Assembly: GCA_035649275.1 (NCBI GenBank)
Contig: DASRJW010000150.1
Location: 1-64,000 of the forward strand
DNA length: 64,000 nucleotides
Direction: 5' to 3'
Source of the DNA: Candidatus Krumholzibacteriia bacterium
GTDB taxonomy: Bacteria; Krumholzibacteriota; Krumholzibacteriia; G020349025
Positions 1-15,463 of the stretch are shown piece after piece. The position numbers and the translations under genes were made by a program. The first letter of the stretch is position 1. Each line of letters begins with the position of its first letter. The notes beneath the pieces were generated by a model, which saw nothing but the letters and a program-made list of their open reading frames with translations, was not told the origin of the DNA and made no database searches.

Positions 1-207
1 TCCTTCTTTGCGCCTTTCATCACCGCCAGGGCGAGCACGGTGGTCTGGCCAGTTGCCGAGGCAAAGCCCCCCTTGACGTCGTCTGGCGCCTCGGTCGTGG
101 CGAGCTCGCCGTGTGGTACCAAAACGAAAGGAGACTGACGAGGCGAAAGTGAAGCATCGGCACGCTGGAGACAGCAGTGGGGCAGCAGGGGCGACCTCTC
201 GCTCGTC
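1..207. other. Left edge, no supported gene
   Basis: No complete gene is visible here. On the minus strand the reading frame ending at base 1 is open and has a coding-like composition (it includes GGFASATGQTTVLALAV and Lys-rich residues at the edge), but it has no convincing start codon or ribosome binding site. It may be the 5' part of a gene that runs off the window, or noise. Confidence 0.3.
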
Positions 208-759
208 CTACTTCTTGGGCGGGAACTCTTGCAGGATCTGCACGATGACGCCCTGGACTCGCTCACGCCCTTCGCCGCTCATCATGTCGGTCATGGCGGC
301 GCCCCTCCAGATCCGGGTGTTCGTGGCCGGGTCGAGGAAATCCAGGGCCAGGACGACGGAGCCGTATTTTTTCGGATCCTGCGTCGGATTCCAGTCGGTG
401 GTGCTCGGGGTCGGGTTGCTCAGCATGCGCTCGCTTGCGGCGACCCCATAGGTGAGGATGAGTGCGGCTTCCTCGCTCTTCTGAAAGCCCTTCTCCGCCA
501 GCTCGGCGTCGGCCGCCGCTTTGATGCGCGCGTCCAGCTCGTCCACCGACACGTTCGCCGCCGTGAAGAGGTTCTGAAAGATGGTGGCCGCGGGCGTGTT
601 CAACCAGCGATACGTGCGTGCCTTGGAAAAATCGAAGGCCGGATCGACGTTGGTGATCACGTCGACCTTACGCCCGGCGCAGCCCGCGAGAAGGACCAGC
701 GCCAGCGCCGCGCACTGTTTGCCGAAGCTCGTCTTCAAGAGGCTCCTCCGGATTCGCAT
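208..759 (-). CDS. DUF4136-type lipoprotein
   Basis: A predicted outer-envelope lipoprotein of about 184 residues. From the ATG at 759 the protein begins with a basic n-region, a hydrophobic stretch and the lipobox LLAGC. The mature part starts with the DVITNVDPAFDFSKARTY pattern typical of DUF4136 proteins, whose function is unknown. An in-frame ATG at 804 would add 15 residues and overlaps the stop of the upstream PI-PLC-like gene as ATGA, so translation may be coupled to that gene. I prefer 759 because it gives a normal lipoprotein signal peptide, but there is no strong Shine-Dalgarno for either start. The two genes are probably one operon. Confidence 0.8.
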   Translation of the reverse strand: MRIRRSLLKTSFGKQCAALALVLLAGCAGRKVDVITNVDPAFDFSKARTYRWLNTPAATIFQNLFTAANVSVDELDARIKAAADAELAEKGFQKSEEAALILTYGVAASERMLSNPTPSTTDWNPTQDPKKYGSVVLALDFLDPATNTRIWRGAAMTDMMSGEGRERVQGVIVQILQEFPPKK

Positions 760-800
760 CCGAACAGGCCGCGCGAGAGTAGTGACCACGGCCACCGGGG

Positions 801-2933
801 TCAAGGCCTGGGAGCCTCATCGAGGCCGTTGAGCGTGCGCACGACGCGGAACAGATCCCCGGTGCGGTAGAAATCCACCGCCACCAGATTGGCCTTCTTC
901 CGGCGCTCTTTCTCGCATTGCCGCACGCGCTTGAGCAGGAAGTCGTAGGCGTTGACGATCTCGGCGTTGCTCGGCTTCGGCGCCGGCGCGGTCTGGATCC
1001 AATGATTGATCTGGAACAACGGCGCCGTGGGGCCGCCGCGGTTCTGGGCGCAGGAGAACTCGTCCGGCGTGAGGAAGCGGTACGGCGTCTCCTGGTACGT
1101 GCCGAAGGCTGGGTGGATCCACGGCACACCCTCGCTCTGGTTCTCCATGCACACGAGTACGCGCTGATCCGTCGCCGCCATCTCCCGCAACGTCGGCCAA
1201 GGCGGCGCCGGATTGCCTTGGAAGACGAAGGGCAAGAGACCGCTGGTCTCGAAGCATGCCGCAATGTCCTGGGGTGTCACTCCCTCGTCTTGGATGACGA
1301 CCACCAACACTTCCTGCGGATGGGCCACCAGGAAGTCGCGCATCTCCTCGAAGGCATCGGAAAGACGCGTCGCCCCCAGTTCGCAGAAGCCGTGGCACAT
1401 GTAGAGCGACTCCTCGCCTTCCTGGCCTCCCAGGAGGTTGTTGCGGATGCGCATGGCGGCGTCCACGCCCTGCTTGCCGAGGACCTCCTCGTACTTCTGC
1501 TGCGCCGCCGATTCGTCCTCGATCATGGTCTTCACCTTGTCGCCCACGCGAACGCCGTGGTGCGCGTCGATGAGGAAGCCGCGGATGCCGTCCTCCAGCT
1601 GAGTTCGAATACCTTTCTCCTGGTTCGGGAACATCCAGTCCGCGATGTCGGCCCCCGACATCGAGTTGTGCGACGTCGGGAAGGTCACCTGGTCGAAGTG
1701 CCGATCGCAGAGTCTCGGATCTCCGTTGCAGCTATCCTCCTCGGCTGCCGCCGCTGCCGCCGGCGCCTGATTGCGCACCAGCCACAGGGCGCCGGCTCCG
1801 GCCAGGAGCACCACCAGGCTCCCCACCACCACGACCCCCGGCCAAGGCGACGCCTGCCTTTCGGCCGGCGCACCGAGGGCCGCTTCCAAGCGCCGCATCG
1901 AGCGCAGAGCGCTCGCGAAAAGTTCCTGGATTCCGAAGAACAAGAGGACCGAACCGGCCGGCACCAGGAGAACTTGCACCACCTGCAGCGGGCGGAGCAT
2001 GACCGCGAGCCCCGCGGCGATGAGCAGGAGCCCGCGCAGGACGCCCCAGGCGATGTGCCGCGGCCGTCCAGCGACCAGGCGGTTGACGAAGCGAAGCGCC
2101 ACACCCAAGTCCGCTTTCTCCAGCAGCGACGTCACCGCAGCGACCAGGACGAGGCCCAGGCTACCGAGAATCAGCGCGCGCAACGTCAAGGGACCGATGA
2201 AAGCCGCCCAGAGGCCGCGCACGAGACCTCCCGTGCTCTCGGAGCGGATGAGGAGCGCCGCCAGGCCACCGCCGCAAAAAGCGATCGCCGCCAGGAGGTA
2301 GGCGGTCACCGTCAGCCCCAGCCCCAGCCGCAACAGCGTCGCGTCCTTGCGACGCGACAGGGCCACTGCGGCGACCCCCGAGCCCAGGCCGAGGAGGAGG
2401 AGCAACACGGCACGGCGTCGCATGCGACGGGCGATGCTGAGCAAATCCTGCAGCGCTTTACCGCCTGGCAGGTCCCCGAGGGAGGCAATGGCGGCGCTGG
2501 CGCGCTGCGGCACCTTCTCCATGAGCTGCGGGTGCATGGCGAGAGCGTTGCGGAGCACGACACCGACGTCGGCGACCGTGAGGGAGATCTGCACCCCCGT
2601 CTCCGAGACCAGCTTGGCGTGACCCTCCCGTGCCGCCCGGCGCACGAGCGCCCGGAAGGGGCTGGAGGACACCACGTACTCCGTCGTCCCGAGCAGGATC
2701 GGACGGTAGGGAGTGAGATCGCGATATTGCGATATGAGTGCGTCGGTCAAATGGGAGGCCACCACCCGGGCCACTCCGGGTTCGTCGAGGCTGGCAGCGA
2801 CCCGGCGGGCGAAGACGTCCGGATCGAAGAGCGTGCGCGCCACGAAAGTGACCAGGAGGCCGAGGACCAGGGCGGCCACACTGAGAACGCTGAGGACAGC
2901 GACCGCCAGGCGTCGGCTCCCAGTCATCGACAT
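801..2933 (-). CDS. Membrane protein with C-terminal PI-PLC X domain
   Basis: A 710-residue two-part protein. The N-terminal ~390 residues carry a signal-like first helix and several further hydrophobic helices (roughly residues 175-270 and 300-385). The C-terminal ~300 residues look like a phosphatidylinositol-specific phospholipase C X domain: TSHNSMSG supplies the first catalytic His, LEDGIRGFLIDAHHG the conserved strand and second His region, and the domain continues to the end. The catalytic part should face outside the cytoplasmic membrane. Family knowledge suggests cleavage of phosphodiesters in inositol or related lipids, but the substrate is not predictable. AGGAGG lies 4 bases before the ATG at 2933 and 10 before the ATG at 2927. 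The downstream lipoprotein overlaps its stop. Confidence 0.82.
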   Translation of the reverse strand: MSMTGSRRLAVAVLSVLSVAALVLGLLVTFVARTLFDPDVFARRVAASLDEPGVARVVASHLTDALISQYRDLTPYRPILLGTTEYVVSSSPFRALVRRAAREGHAKLVSETGVQISLTVADVGVVLRNALAMHPQLMEKVPQRASAAIASLGDLPGGKALQDLLSIARRMRRRAVLLLLLGLGSGVAAVALSRRKDATLLRLGLGLTVTAYLLAAIAFCGGGLAALLIRSESTGGLVRGLWAAFIGPLTLRALILGSLGLVLVAAVTSLLEKADLGVALRFVNRLVAGRPRHIAWGVLRGLLLIAAGLAVMLRPLQVVQVLLVPAGSVLLFFGIQELFASALRSMRRLEAALGAPAERQASPWPGVVVVGSLVVLLAGAGALWLVRNQAPAAAAAAEEDSCNGDPRLCDRHFDQVTFPTSHNSMSGADIADWMFPNQEKGIRTQLEDGIRGFLIDAHHGVRVGDKVKTMIEDESAAQQKYEEVLGKQGVDAAMRIRNNLLGGQEGEESLYMCHGFCELGATRLSDAFEEMRDFLVAHPQEVLVVVIQDEGVTPQDIAACFETSGLLPFVFQGNPAPPWPTLREMAATDQRVLVCMENQSEGVPWIHPAFGTYQETPYRFLTPDEFSCAQNRGGPTAPLFQINHWIQTAPAPKPSNAEIVNAYDFLLKRVRQCEKERRKKANLVAVDFYRTGDLFRVVRTLNGLDEAPRP

Positions 2934-3071
2934 GGACCCTCCTCCCGCGGTTTGTATCCCGAGGACACACTACTGCAACGCAAAAGGTGCGGCCAGGCCC
3001 CTCGATCCGGGTGGAACCACCCAGCGGCCCCCCGCAGAGTCCAGCACGGCACGAGTCCCTACACCACGCGC

Positions 3072-3122
3072 AGTCTCTGCACCTCGCGAGTCTCTGAACC
3101 TCGCGAGTCTCTGAACCTCGCA
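3072..3122. repeat. Three tandem 17-base direct repeats
   Basis: Units at 3072-3088, 3089-3105 and 3106-3122 read AGTCTCTGAACCTCGCG. The first differs at one base (C for A at position 9) and the third at the last base. The array is non-coding and lies between divergent promoters, so it could be an operator or simple slippage expansion. Confidence 0.75.
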
Positions 3123-3163
3123 CGTCCGCTGAACGGATTTCTGGTCCACCACCGAGGGCCCAC

Positions 3164-3181
3164 CATGAATCTTCATTCATG
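3164..3181. promoter_or_regulatory. Perfect 7-base dyad, operator candidate
   Basis: CATGAAT and ATTCATG flank a CTTC spacer, giving an 18-base dyad just upstream of the possible -35 of the subtilisin gene. It could be an operator. No regulator is identifiable. Confidence 0.3.
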
Positions 3182-3192
3182 AACGGAAAATG

Positions 3193-3222
3193 TTGCTTCC
3201 TCGCGGCCAGCTCCCCTAGAGT
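3193..3222 (+). promoter_or_regulatory. Possible promoter of the subtilisin gene
   Basis: TTGCTT and TAGAGT are separated by 18 bases, a moderate match to a housekeeping promoter, about 155 bases before the chosen start at 3378. Confidence 0.3.
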
Positions 3223-3377
3223 GCCGATGCTGCTACGACATGGACCCACACGCTCGGGAGGTGTCACAACCTCGCGCTAGGTGCGCTTTCGCCTCCGCTC
3301 CGTTGCAACGTCGCTATCGACGTCCCCTGTCAGGGTGGGCGGCCCGCCTCCGCCTGCCCACTGATCGGAGGTATCGC

Positions 3378-10838
<7,461 letters not shown>

Positions 10839-10883
10839 CCTGAGCGCCGGGACGCCGCTACGGCGGCGCCCGCGCCGACACTC

Positions 10884-10920
10884 GAAGCCCCGGGGGTGCG
10901 AACTCCCGGGGCTTCGTCTT
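10884..10920 (+). terminator. Hairpin terminator after the subtilisin gene
   Basis: A perfect 11-base inverted repeat (10884-10894 with 10905-10915, GAAGCCCCGGG) has a 10-base loop and is followed by GTCTTCG rather than a long T-run. It lies 46 bases after the stop. Confidence 0.75.
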
Positions 10921-10921
10921 C

Positions 10922-10929
10922 GCTATCAT
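10922..10929 (+). promoter_or_regulatory. GCTATNAT-type -10 candidate
   Basis: GCTATCAT lies 33 bases before the DUF2905 start. There is no recognisable -35. It is one of several occurrences of the same octamer in intergenic positions. Confidence 0.3.
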
Positions 10930-10962
10930 CCAGCCGGCGAGTCATTGGGACGGAGGCGCGCG

Positions 10963-11199
10963 GTGAGCATGGACCCACAGCGGGAAATCGGCAGGCTGCT
11001 CCTCGTCGTGGGCCTCCTCCTCGCGGCGCTCGGCGTCCTGCTCTCCCTCGGCTCCAAGCTGCCGTTCCGGCTCGGGCGTCTCCCCGGCGACATCGTCATC
11101 AAGCGCGACCACTTCACCTTCTTCCTCCCCCTCGCCACCTCGCTCCTGGTGAGCCTCGGGCTCTCTCTCCTCTTCTGGCTCTGGCGGAGAAAGCCCTAG
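10963..11199 (+). CDS. DUF2905 small membrane protein
   Basis: A 78-residue protein with two hydrophobic segments (LLLVVGLLLAALGVLL and FFLPLATSLLVSLGLSLL) that flank the motif LGRLPGDIVIKRDHFTF, the hallmark of DUF2905. Function is unknown. The GTG at 10963 is chosen because GGAGG at 10952-10956 sits 6 bases upstream; the ATG at 10969 is the alternative and would shorten it by two residues. It lies between the terminator of the subtilisin gene and a TATAAT sequence for the next gene, so it may be a single-gene unit. Confidence 0.85.
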   Translation: MSMDPQREIGRLLLVVGLLLAALGVLLSLGSKLPFRLGRLPGDIVIKRDHFTFFLPLATSLLVSLGLSLLFWLWRRKP

Positions 11200-11216
11200 A
11201 GCCGCCGCCCAACCTG

Positions 11217-11224
11217 GCTATAAT
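11217..11224 (+). promoter_or_regulatory. GCTATAAT -10 box for the nucleotide-sugar dehydrogenase
   Basis: The sequence contains a perfect TATAAT at 11219-11224, 78 bases before the ATG at 11302. The region 17 bases upstream does not resemble TTGACA. Confidence 0.45.
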
Positions 11225-11301
11225 GGCCCGGTTTCATGCCTTCCGCCGGCGCGCCCGCGCTCGAACCTCTGCGGCCGCGGTGGGAACAGGAGGAAGCGCC
11301 G

Positions 11302-12567
11302 ATGGAATCCCTGCAGGGCCGCACCGTCTGCGTCGTCGGGCTCGGCTACGTGGGCCTGCCGCTCGCCGTCGAGTTCGCCCGGTTGCACCGCGTCATCGGC
11401 CTGGACATCGACAAGGCGAAGATCGACGAGCTGCAGCGCGGCCACGACCGCATGCGCGAGGTGGAACCCGCCACCTTGCAGTCCGTTTCCATTGTCTACA
11501 CCTCCGACCCGGCGCAGATCCGGGAAGCGGAGTTCGTCATCGTCTGCGTGCCCACGCCCATCGACGCGCACAACAATCCCGACCTGACGCTCGTCTGCGA
11601 AGCGAGCAGCATGGTGGGGAAGCATCTCGGCCCGGGCAGCACGGTGATCTACGAATCCACCGTCTACCCCGGCGTCACCGAGGACATCTGCCTGCGCATC
11701 CTGGAGCGGGAGTCCGGGCGGCGCTGCCCGGGGGACTTCGCCATCGGCTACAGCCCGGAGCGGGTCAACCCGGGCGACCGGGATCACACCATCCCGAACA
11801 TCGTCAAAATCGTCTCCGGCTGCGACGGGCCGACCACGGAGCGCGTCGCCGCCCTCTACTCCGGTATCGTCCGCGCCGGCGTGCACCGGGCGCCGAACAT
11901 CCGCACCGCCGAAGCGGCGAAGGTCATCGAGAACGTGCAGCGCGACCTGAACATCGCCCTGGTCAACGAGCTCGCCATGATCTTCGAGCGCATGGGCATC
12001 CGCACCCGCGACGTCGTCGAGGCCGCCGGCACCAAGTGGAACTTCCACAAGTACACGCCGGGTCTCGTGGGCGGGCACTGCATCGGCGTCGATCCCTACT
12101 ACTTGACGCACAAGGCGCAAGAGCTCGGCTACCACCCGGAAATCATCCTCGCCGGCCGGCGTCTGAACGACAACATGCACCGTTACGTGGTGGCACGCTT
12201 GGTGCGCGAGCTGAACAAGAAGGGCGTGGCTTCCGCTCATGCCACCGTTCTCGTCCTCGGCCTCACCTTCAAGGAGAACTGCTCCGACGATCGCAACAGC
12301 CGCGCCCGGCATCTCATCCGCGAGCTCGAGACCTACGGCTACAAGGTTCTCGGCTGCGATCCCTGGCTCGCCGACGCGCGCATCCGCCAGCGCTTCGGAG
12401 TCGAGCCGGTGAGCCTGGCGGAAGCCAAGGCGCGCCTCGCCGCCCGGGCCGTGCAGGGCGTGGTCGTCGCCGCGCCGCACCACGAGTTCCGGGACCTGGC
12501 GCTCGATACCGCCGCTGTCGTCATCGACATCAAGGGCGGGTTACCGGGGAATTACGATTCTCTCTGA
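11302..12567 (+). CDS. Nucleotide-sugar dehydrogenase, TviB/WbpA type
   Basis: A 421-residue UDP-sugar 6-dehydrogenase that would oxidise a UDP-HexNAc or related sugar to the uronic acid with NAD+, for surface polysaccharide synthesis. The N-terminal Rossmann motif is VVGLGYVGLPLAVEF. The catalytic Cys lies in GGHCIGVDPYYL. The central dimerisation helix follows, and the C-terminal domain contains GLTFKENCSDDRNS, typical of the TviB/CapL subgroup rather than UDP-glucose dehydrogenase. The ATG at 11302 has AGGAGG 8 bases upstream; the longer frame from 11236 has no such site. No other polysaccharide genes are adjacent. The last 16 bases overlap the convergent udp gene. Confidence 0.93.
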   Translation: MESLQGRTVCVVGLGYVGLPLAVEFARLHRVIGLDIDKAKIDELQRGHDRMREVEPATLQSVSIVYTSDPAQIREAEFVIVCVPTPIDAHNNPDLTLVCEASSMVGKHLGPGSTVIYESTVYPGVTEDICLRILERESGRRCPGDFAIGYSPERVNPGDRDHTIPNIVKIVSGCDGPTTERVAALYSGIVRAGVHRAPNIRTAEAAKVIENVQRDLNIALVNELAMIFERMGIRTRDVVEAAGTKWNFHKYTPGLVGGHCIGVDPYYLTHKAQELGYHPEIILAGRRLNDNMHRYVVARLVRELNKKGVASAHATVLVLGLTFKENCSDDRNSRARHLIRELETYGYKVLGCDPWLADARIRQRFGVEPVSLAEAKARLAARAVQGVVVAAPHHEFRDLALDTAAVVIDIKGGLPGNYDSL

Positions 12568-13307
12568 GCTTCGATGAGCCGGCGCACGGCGTCCACCGCG
12601 ATCTGGATGACCCGGTCGAGGCCGGCCTCGAACTCCGGGCCTCCTTGCAGCCTCTCGCCTTGGGCGCCGTACTCCTCGCGGAGAGCGAGGATGCAGCCGG
12701 TGCGGATGCCGCACAGGCGCCCGACGACGAAGAGCGTCGCCGCTTCCATCTCCACCGAGAGCACGCCGGCACGTTGCAGCAGCGCGCCCCGCTCCGCCGC
12801 CGCTTCGCCCTTCCAGCGCCCGGCATAGTAGGCGTCGGAAGATTCGACCAAGCCGAGATGGGTGCGCTGGCCGCTCGCCGCCGCCGCTTGGCGCAAGGCC
12901 TGGACGACGTCGAAATCGGCGACGGCGGGATATCCGGCTTCGATGTAGGCGTGCGAAGCACCTTCGCTGCGTAGCGCGGCGGTGGCGATGATGGCGTCGC
13001 CGCGCCGCGGCCCAGGACCGACGGCGCCGGTGGTGCCGACGCGGAGGATGGTGTGGACGCCGGCGCTGCGCAGCTCTTCCACCGCGATGGCGACCGCAGG
13101 GCCGCCCATGCCGGACGACATCACCGACACCGGCGTGCCATCCAGCGTCCCGGTCACCGTGCGGTACTCGCGGTTCTCCGCCACCCGGCGCGGCTCTTTC
13201 AGGTGGCGGGCGATGCGGTCCACGCGCTCCCGGTCGCCGGGCAGGAGCACGTAGCCCCCGACCTCGCCGGGCTGCACGCGGATGTGATAGCGGGGATCCT
13301 CAGGCAT
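12552..13307 (-). CDS. udp: Uridine phosphorylase family protein
   Basis: A 251-residue member of the PNP/UDP phosphorylase family, which reversibly phosphorolyses uridine to uracil and ribose 1-phosphate. Visible motifs are LLPGDRERVDRIA (phosphate-binding region), SSGMGGPAVAIAVEEL, RVGTTGAVG and VLSVEMEAATLFVVG (nucleoside-binding Met-Glu-Met-like element). The length matches the family. The next minus-strand gene upstream is erpA, 53 bases away. In the broader window, pyrimidine degradation could continue with the PreT and PreA proteins. A purine or methylthioadenosine substrate cannot be excluded from sequence alone. Confidence 0.88.
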   Translation of the reverse strand: MPEDPRYHIRVQPGEVGGYVLLPGDRERVDRIARHLKEPRRVAENREYRTVTGTLDGTPVSVMSSGMGGPAVAIAVEELRSAGVHTILRVGTTGAVGPGPRRGDAIIATAALRSEGASHAYIEAGYPAVADFDVVQALRQAAAASGQRTHLGLVESSDAYYAGRWKGEAAAERGALLQRAGVLSVEMEAATLFVVGRLCGIRTGCILALREEYGAQGERLQGGPEFEAGLDRVIQIAVDAVRRLIEAQRES

Positions 13308-13360
13308 AGGGCGCCCAGTGTGCCCGAGCCCGGCGACGGGTCAACGTCGCCGGGGCGGCG

Positions 13361-13684
13361 TCACACGGAGAAAGACTTGCCGCAGCCGCAGCTGCCCGTG
13401 GCGTTGGGGTTGGAGAAGCGGAAGCCCGCGCCGGTGAGGCTCTCGGTGTAGTCGACCTGCAGGCCCGCGAGATACACCGCGCTCATCGGATCGATGATGA
13501 CCTCGACGTCGTCCTGCGCCACCACCGCATCCTCATCGTGTTTGTCGTCGAAGCCGAAGGTGTACTGGAAGCCGGCGCAGCCGCCGCCCTGCACGAAGAG
13601 CCGCAGCGCTTTCCCCTGCGCCTCGGGCTCGCTCTGCAGGATGTTCTTGATGCGGCCGACCGCTCGTTCCGTGAGGGTGATCAT
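13361..13684 (-). CDS. erpA: Iron-sulfur cluster insertion protein (A-type carrier)
   Basis: A 107-residue HesB/IscA/ErpA-family carrier that accepts a cluster from the scaffold and delivers it to apo-enzymes. The three conserved ligands are present: Cys36 in GGGCAGF, and Cys99 and Cys101 in GSCGCGKSF at the C terminus. The start at 13684 has GGAG 4 bases upstream and AAGGAG further out. It lies 31 bases after a Cys-rich MerR-type gene and is probably co-transcribed with it. ErpA rather than IscA is a best guess; no isc or suf genes are in the window. Confidence 0.92.
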   Translation of the reverse strand: MITLTERAVGRIKNILQSEPEAQGKALRLFVQGGGCAGFQYTFGFDDKHDEDAVVAQDDVEVIIDPMSAVYLAGLQVDYTESLTGAGFRFSNPNATGSCGCGKSFSV

Positions 13685-13715
13685 GGTTCTCCGTCTCCTT
13701 CGCGTCCCTTGCTCT

Positions 13716-14135
13716 TCAGTGACCCTCGACCGCCAGCCGTCGCGCTCCCGGGGCCTCGACCGGCTGGTAGTGGCCGCAGTCCTTGCATGCTTCCGGGGCC
13801 TGGCCGTCGAACAAGCGCTCCACCGCCGCGGCAGCCCGGGCGCAGTCGAACTTGCCCGGGCTCACGTCGAGCCGCGTGCGCCGGGCGCAACCCCGCAGGG
13901 CCCAACAGGGCAGGTAGTTCATGAAGGCCCGAATCCCCGCCAGGCTGACGCCGCCCTCGTGATTGATCTCCCGGATGCACCCCAACCAGCGCAGGTCGTC
14001 CTCGGTGTAGCGCCGCTGCTGGCCGCGCCGCTGGGGTACGAGCAGGCCCAGGCGCTCGTAGAGCATGAGGGTGCGCGGGTGCAGGCCCGCCCGTCTCGAG
14101 GCCTCGGCAATCCGAAAGGGCGCCACCGTTTCCAT
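13716..14135 (-). CDS. MerR/HspR-like regulator with C-terminal cysteine cluster
   Basis: A 139-residue protein. Residues about 7-75 form a MerR-type winged helix close to HspR (RIAEASRRAGLHPRTLMLYE, then RRYTEDDLRWL and EGGVSLAGIRAFM). The C-terminal half has no classical effector domain but holds five cysteines in LPCWALRGC, KFDCARA and EACKDCGHY. These could bind an Fe-S cluster or zinc. Because erpA follows at 31 bases, an Fe-S-responsive regulator of cluster delivery is plausible, but that is inference. The start at 14135 has GGGAG close upstream. Confidence 0.85.
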   Translation of the reverse strand: METVAPFRIAEASRRAGLHPRTLMLYERLGLLVPQRRGQQRRYTEDDLRWLGCIREINHEGGVSLAGIRAFMNYLPCWALRGCARRTRLDVSPGKFDCARAAAAVERLFDGQAPEACKDCGHYQPVEAPGARRLAVEGH

Positions 14136-14167
14136 GCTCCCAAGCTACGACCTGACAACGTCCACTG

Positions 14168-14665
14168 TCAACTTCCAGGCGCCTGCCGCTCCAGAACGAG
14201 GAAGGTGCAAGCGTGGGGATTCTCGGCATCCGCCGGCTGTTCGCTGCGCTCCACCTCACGCCATTCCTCCGGGACGAGCGCCGGGAAGTGGGTATCCCCG
14301 GGCAATGGCGCCTGCACGAGGGTGAGGTAGATGCGCTCGGCCTGGGGCAGGAACGCCGCGTACACCTCGGCGCCGCCGATGACGAAGATGGCCGCGGCAG
14401 TCCGCGCCAGCTCCAGCGCCTCCTCGGCGCTGTGCGCCACCCGGCAACCCGGAGCGGCGAAATCGCGCTGCCGGGTGAGGACGATGTTGTCGCGCCCGAC
14501 GAGGGGCTTGCCGATGGAGGCGAAAGTGCGCCGCCCCATGATCACCGCGTGCCCGAGCGTGAGACGCTTGAAGCGGCGCAAGTCCGCCGGCAGCCGCCAA
14601 GGCAAGGTGCCGTCGCGGCCGATGACCCGGTCCGGCGTCATGGCGACGATGAGGGCGAGGCGCAT
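14168..14665 (-). CDS. folA: Dihydrofolate reductase
   Basis: A 165-residue type I dihydrofolate reductase, reducing dihydrofolate with NADPH. Motifs in order are LIVAMTPDRVIGRDGTLPW (substrate and cofactor loop), the catalytic acidic residue in LPADLRRFKRLT, VIMGRRTFASIG (NADPH pyrophosphate site), and FVIGGAEVYAAFLP. It begins 3 bases after the thyA stop, without a clear ribosome binding site of its own, so it is very probably translated by reinitiation. ThyA makes dihydrofolate and FolA recycles it, so the pair is a functional operon. Confidence 0.96.
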   Translation of the reverse strand: MRLALIVAMTPDRVIGRDGTLPWRLPADLRRFKRLTLGHAVIMGRRTFASIGKPLVGRDNIVLTRQRDFAAPGCRVAHSAEEALELARTAAAIFVIGGAEVYAAFLPQAERIYLTLVQAPLPGDTHFPALVPEEWREVERSEQPADAENPHACTFLVLERQAPGS

Positions 14666-14668
14666 GCT

Positions 14669-15463
14669 TCACACCGCGATGGGGGCTTTGATCGCCTCGT
14701 GGCAGTGGTAGTCGCGGATCTCGATGTCTTCGAAGCGGAAAGCGTCGATCTCCCGCACCGCCGGGTTGAGCCACAGCTTCGGGGCCGGGAAAGGGGTCCG
14801 CGACAGCTGCAGGTCTGCCTGCTCCACGTGGCTCTTGTACAGGTGCACGTCGCCCAGGGTGTGGATGAACTCCCCCGGGCGGTAGCCGGTCACCTGGGCC
14901 ACCATGGAGGTGAGCAACGCATAGGAAGCGATGTTGAAGGGGAGGCCGAGGAAGACGTCGGCGCTGCGCTGGTAGAGCTGGCAGGAGAGGCGCCCATCGG
15001 CGACGTAGAACTGGAAGAGCACGTGACAGGGCGGCAGCGCCATGCGCTCGAGATCACCGACGTTCCAGGCACTCACCAGGTGCCGGCGTGAATCCGGATC
15101 CGTCCGCAGCCGCGAGAGGACCTGCGCCAGCTGGTCTACCTTGCCGCCGTCCAGCGTCCGCCACGACCGCCACTGCGCTCCGTAGATCGGCCCGAGGTCG
15201 CCGTCCGCTCTCGCCCACTCGTCCCAGATGCGTACGCCCTCTGCCTGCAGCGCGCGCACGTTGGTCTCGCCGCGTAGGAACCAGAGGAGCTCGTGGATGA
15301 TGGAGCGGAAGTGCAGCTTCTTCGTCGTCACCGCCGGGAAGCCCCGCTCCAGGTCGAAGCGCAGTTGCCAGCCGAAGAGACTGGTTGTCCCCACCCCAGT
15401 GCGGTCCTGTTTGGGGATGCCTTCGTGGCGCACACGGCGCAGCAGCTCGAGGTACGGCCCCAC
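14669..15463 (-). CDS. thyA: Thymidylate synthase
   Basis: A 264-residue ThyA, which methylates dUMP to dTMP with methylenetetrahydrofolate. The GTG at 15463 is preferred to the TTG at 15484: it has GAGAGG 6 bases upstream, the protein then starts [11 protein letters not shown] like other ThyA proteins, and the length becomes the family-typical 264. Motifs include [12 protein letters not shown] (phosphate-binding Arg), the catalytic Cys in [27 protein letters not shown] and the terminal IKAPIAV. folA follows at 3 bases. Confidence 0.96.
   Translation of the reverse strand: MGPYLELLRRVRHEGIPKQDRTGVGTTSLFGWQLRFDLERGFPAVTTKKLHFRSIIHELLWFLRGETNVRALQAEGVRIWDEWARADGDLGPIYGAQWRSWRTLDGGKVDQLAQVLSRLRTDPDSRRHLVSAWNVGDLERMALPPCHVLFQFYVADGRLSCQLYQRSADVFLGLPFNIASYALLTSMVAQVTGYRPGEFIHTLGDVHLYKSHVEQADLQLSRTPFPAPKLWLNPAVREIDAFRFEDIEIRDYHCHEAIKAPIAV

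Larger units (their letters stand above)
2934..3377. other. Divergent intergenic region between PI-PLC and subtilisin genes
   Basis: This 444-base gap separates divergent genes. It holds three 17-base direct repeats (3072-3122), a short perfect dyad (3164-3181) and a possible promoter for the subtilisin gene (3193-3222). The upstream extension of the subtilisin frame to 3240 has no ribosome binding site and is not called as coding. Confidence 0.6.

Noticed and set aside
918-3182. Plus-strand 754-residue frame opposite the PI-PLC gene
   Set aside because: Arg/Gln/Glu-rich low-complexity translation typical of antisense frames in GC-rich DNA; the minus strand has the PI-PLC motifs.
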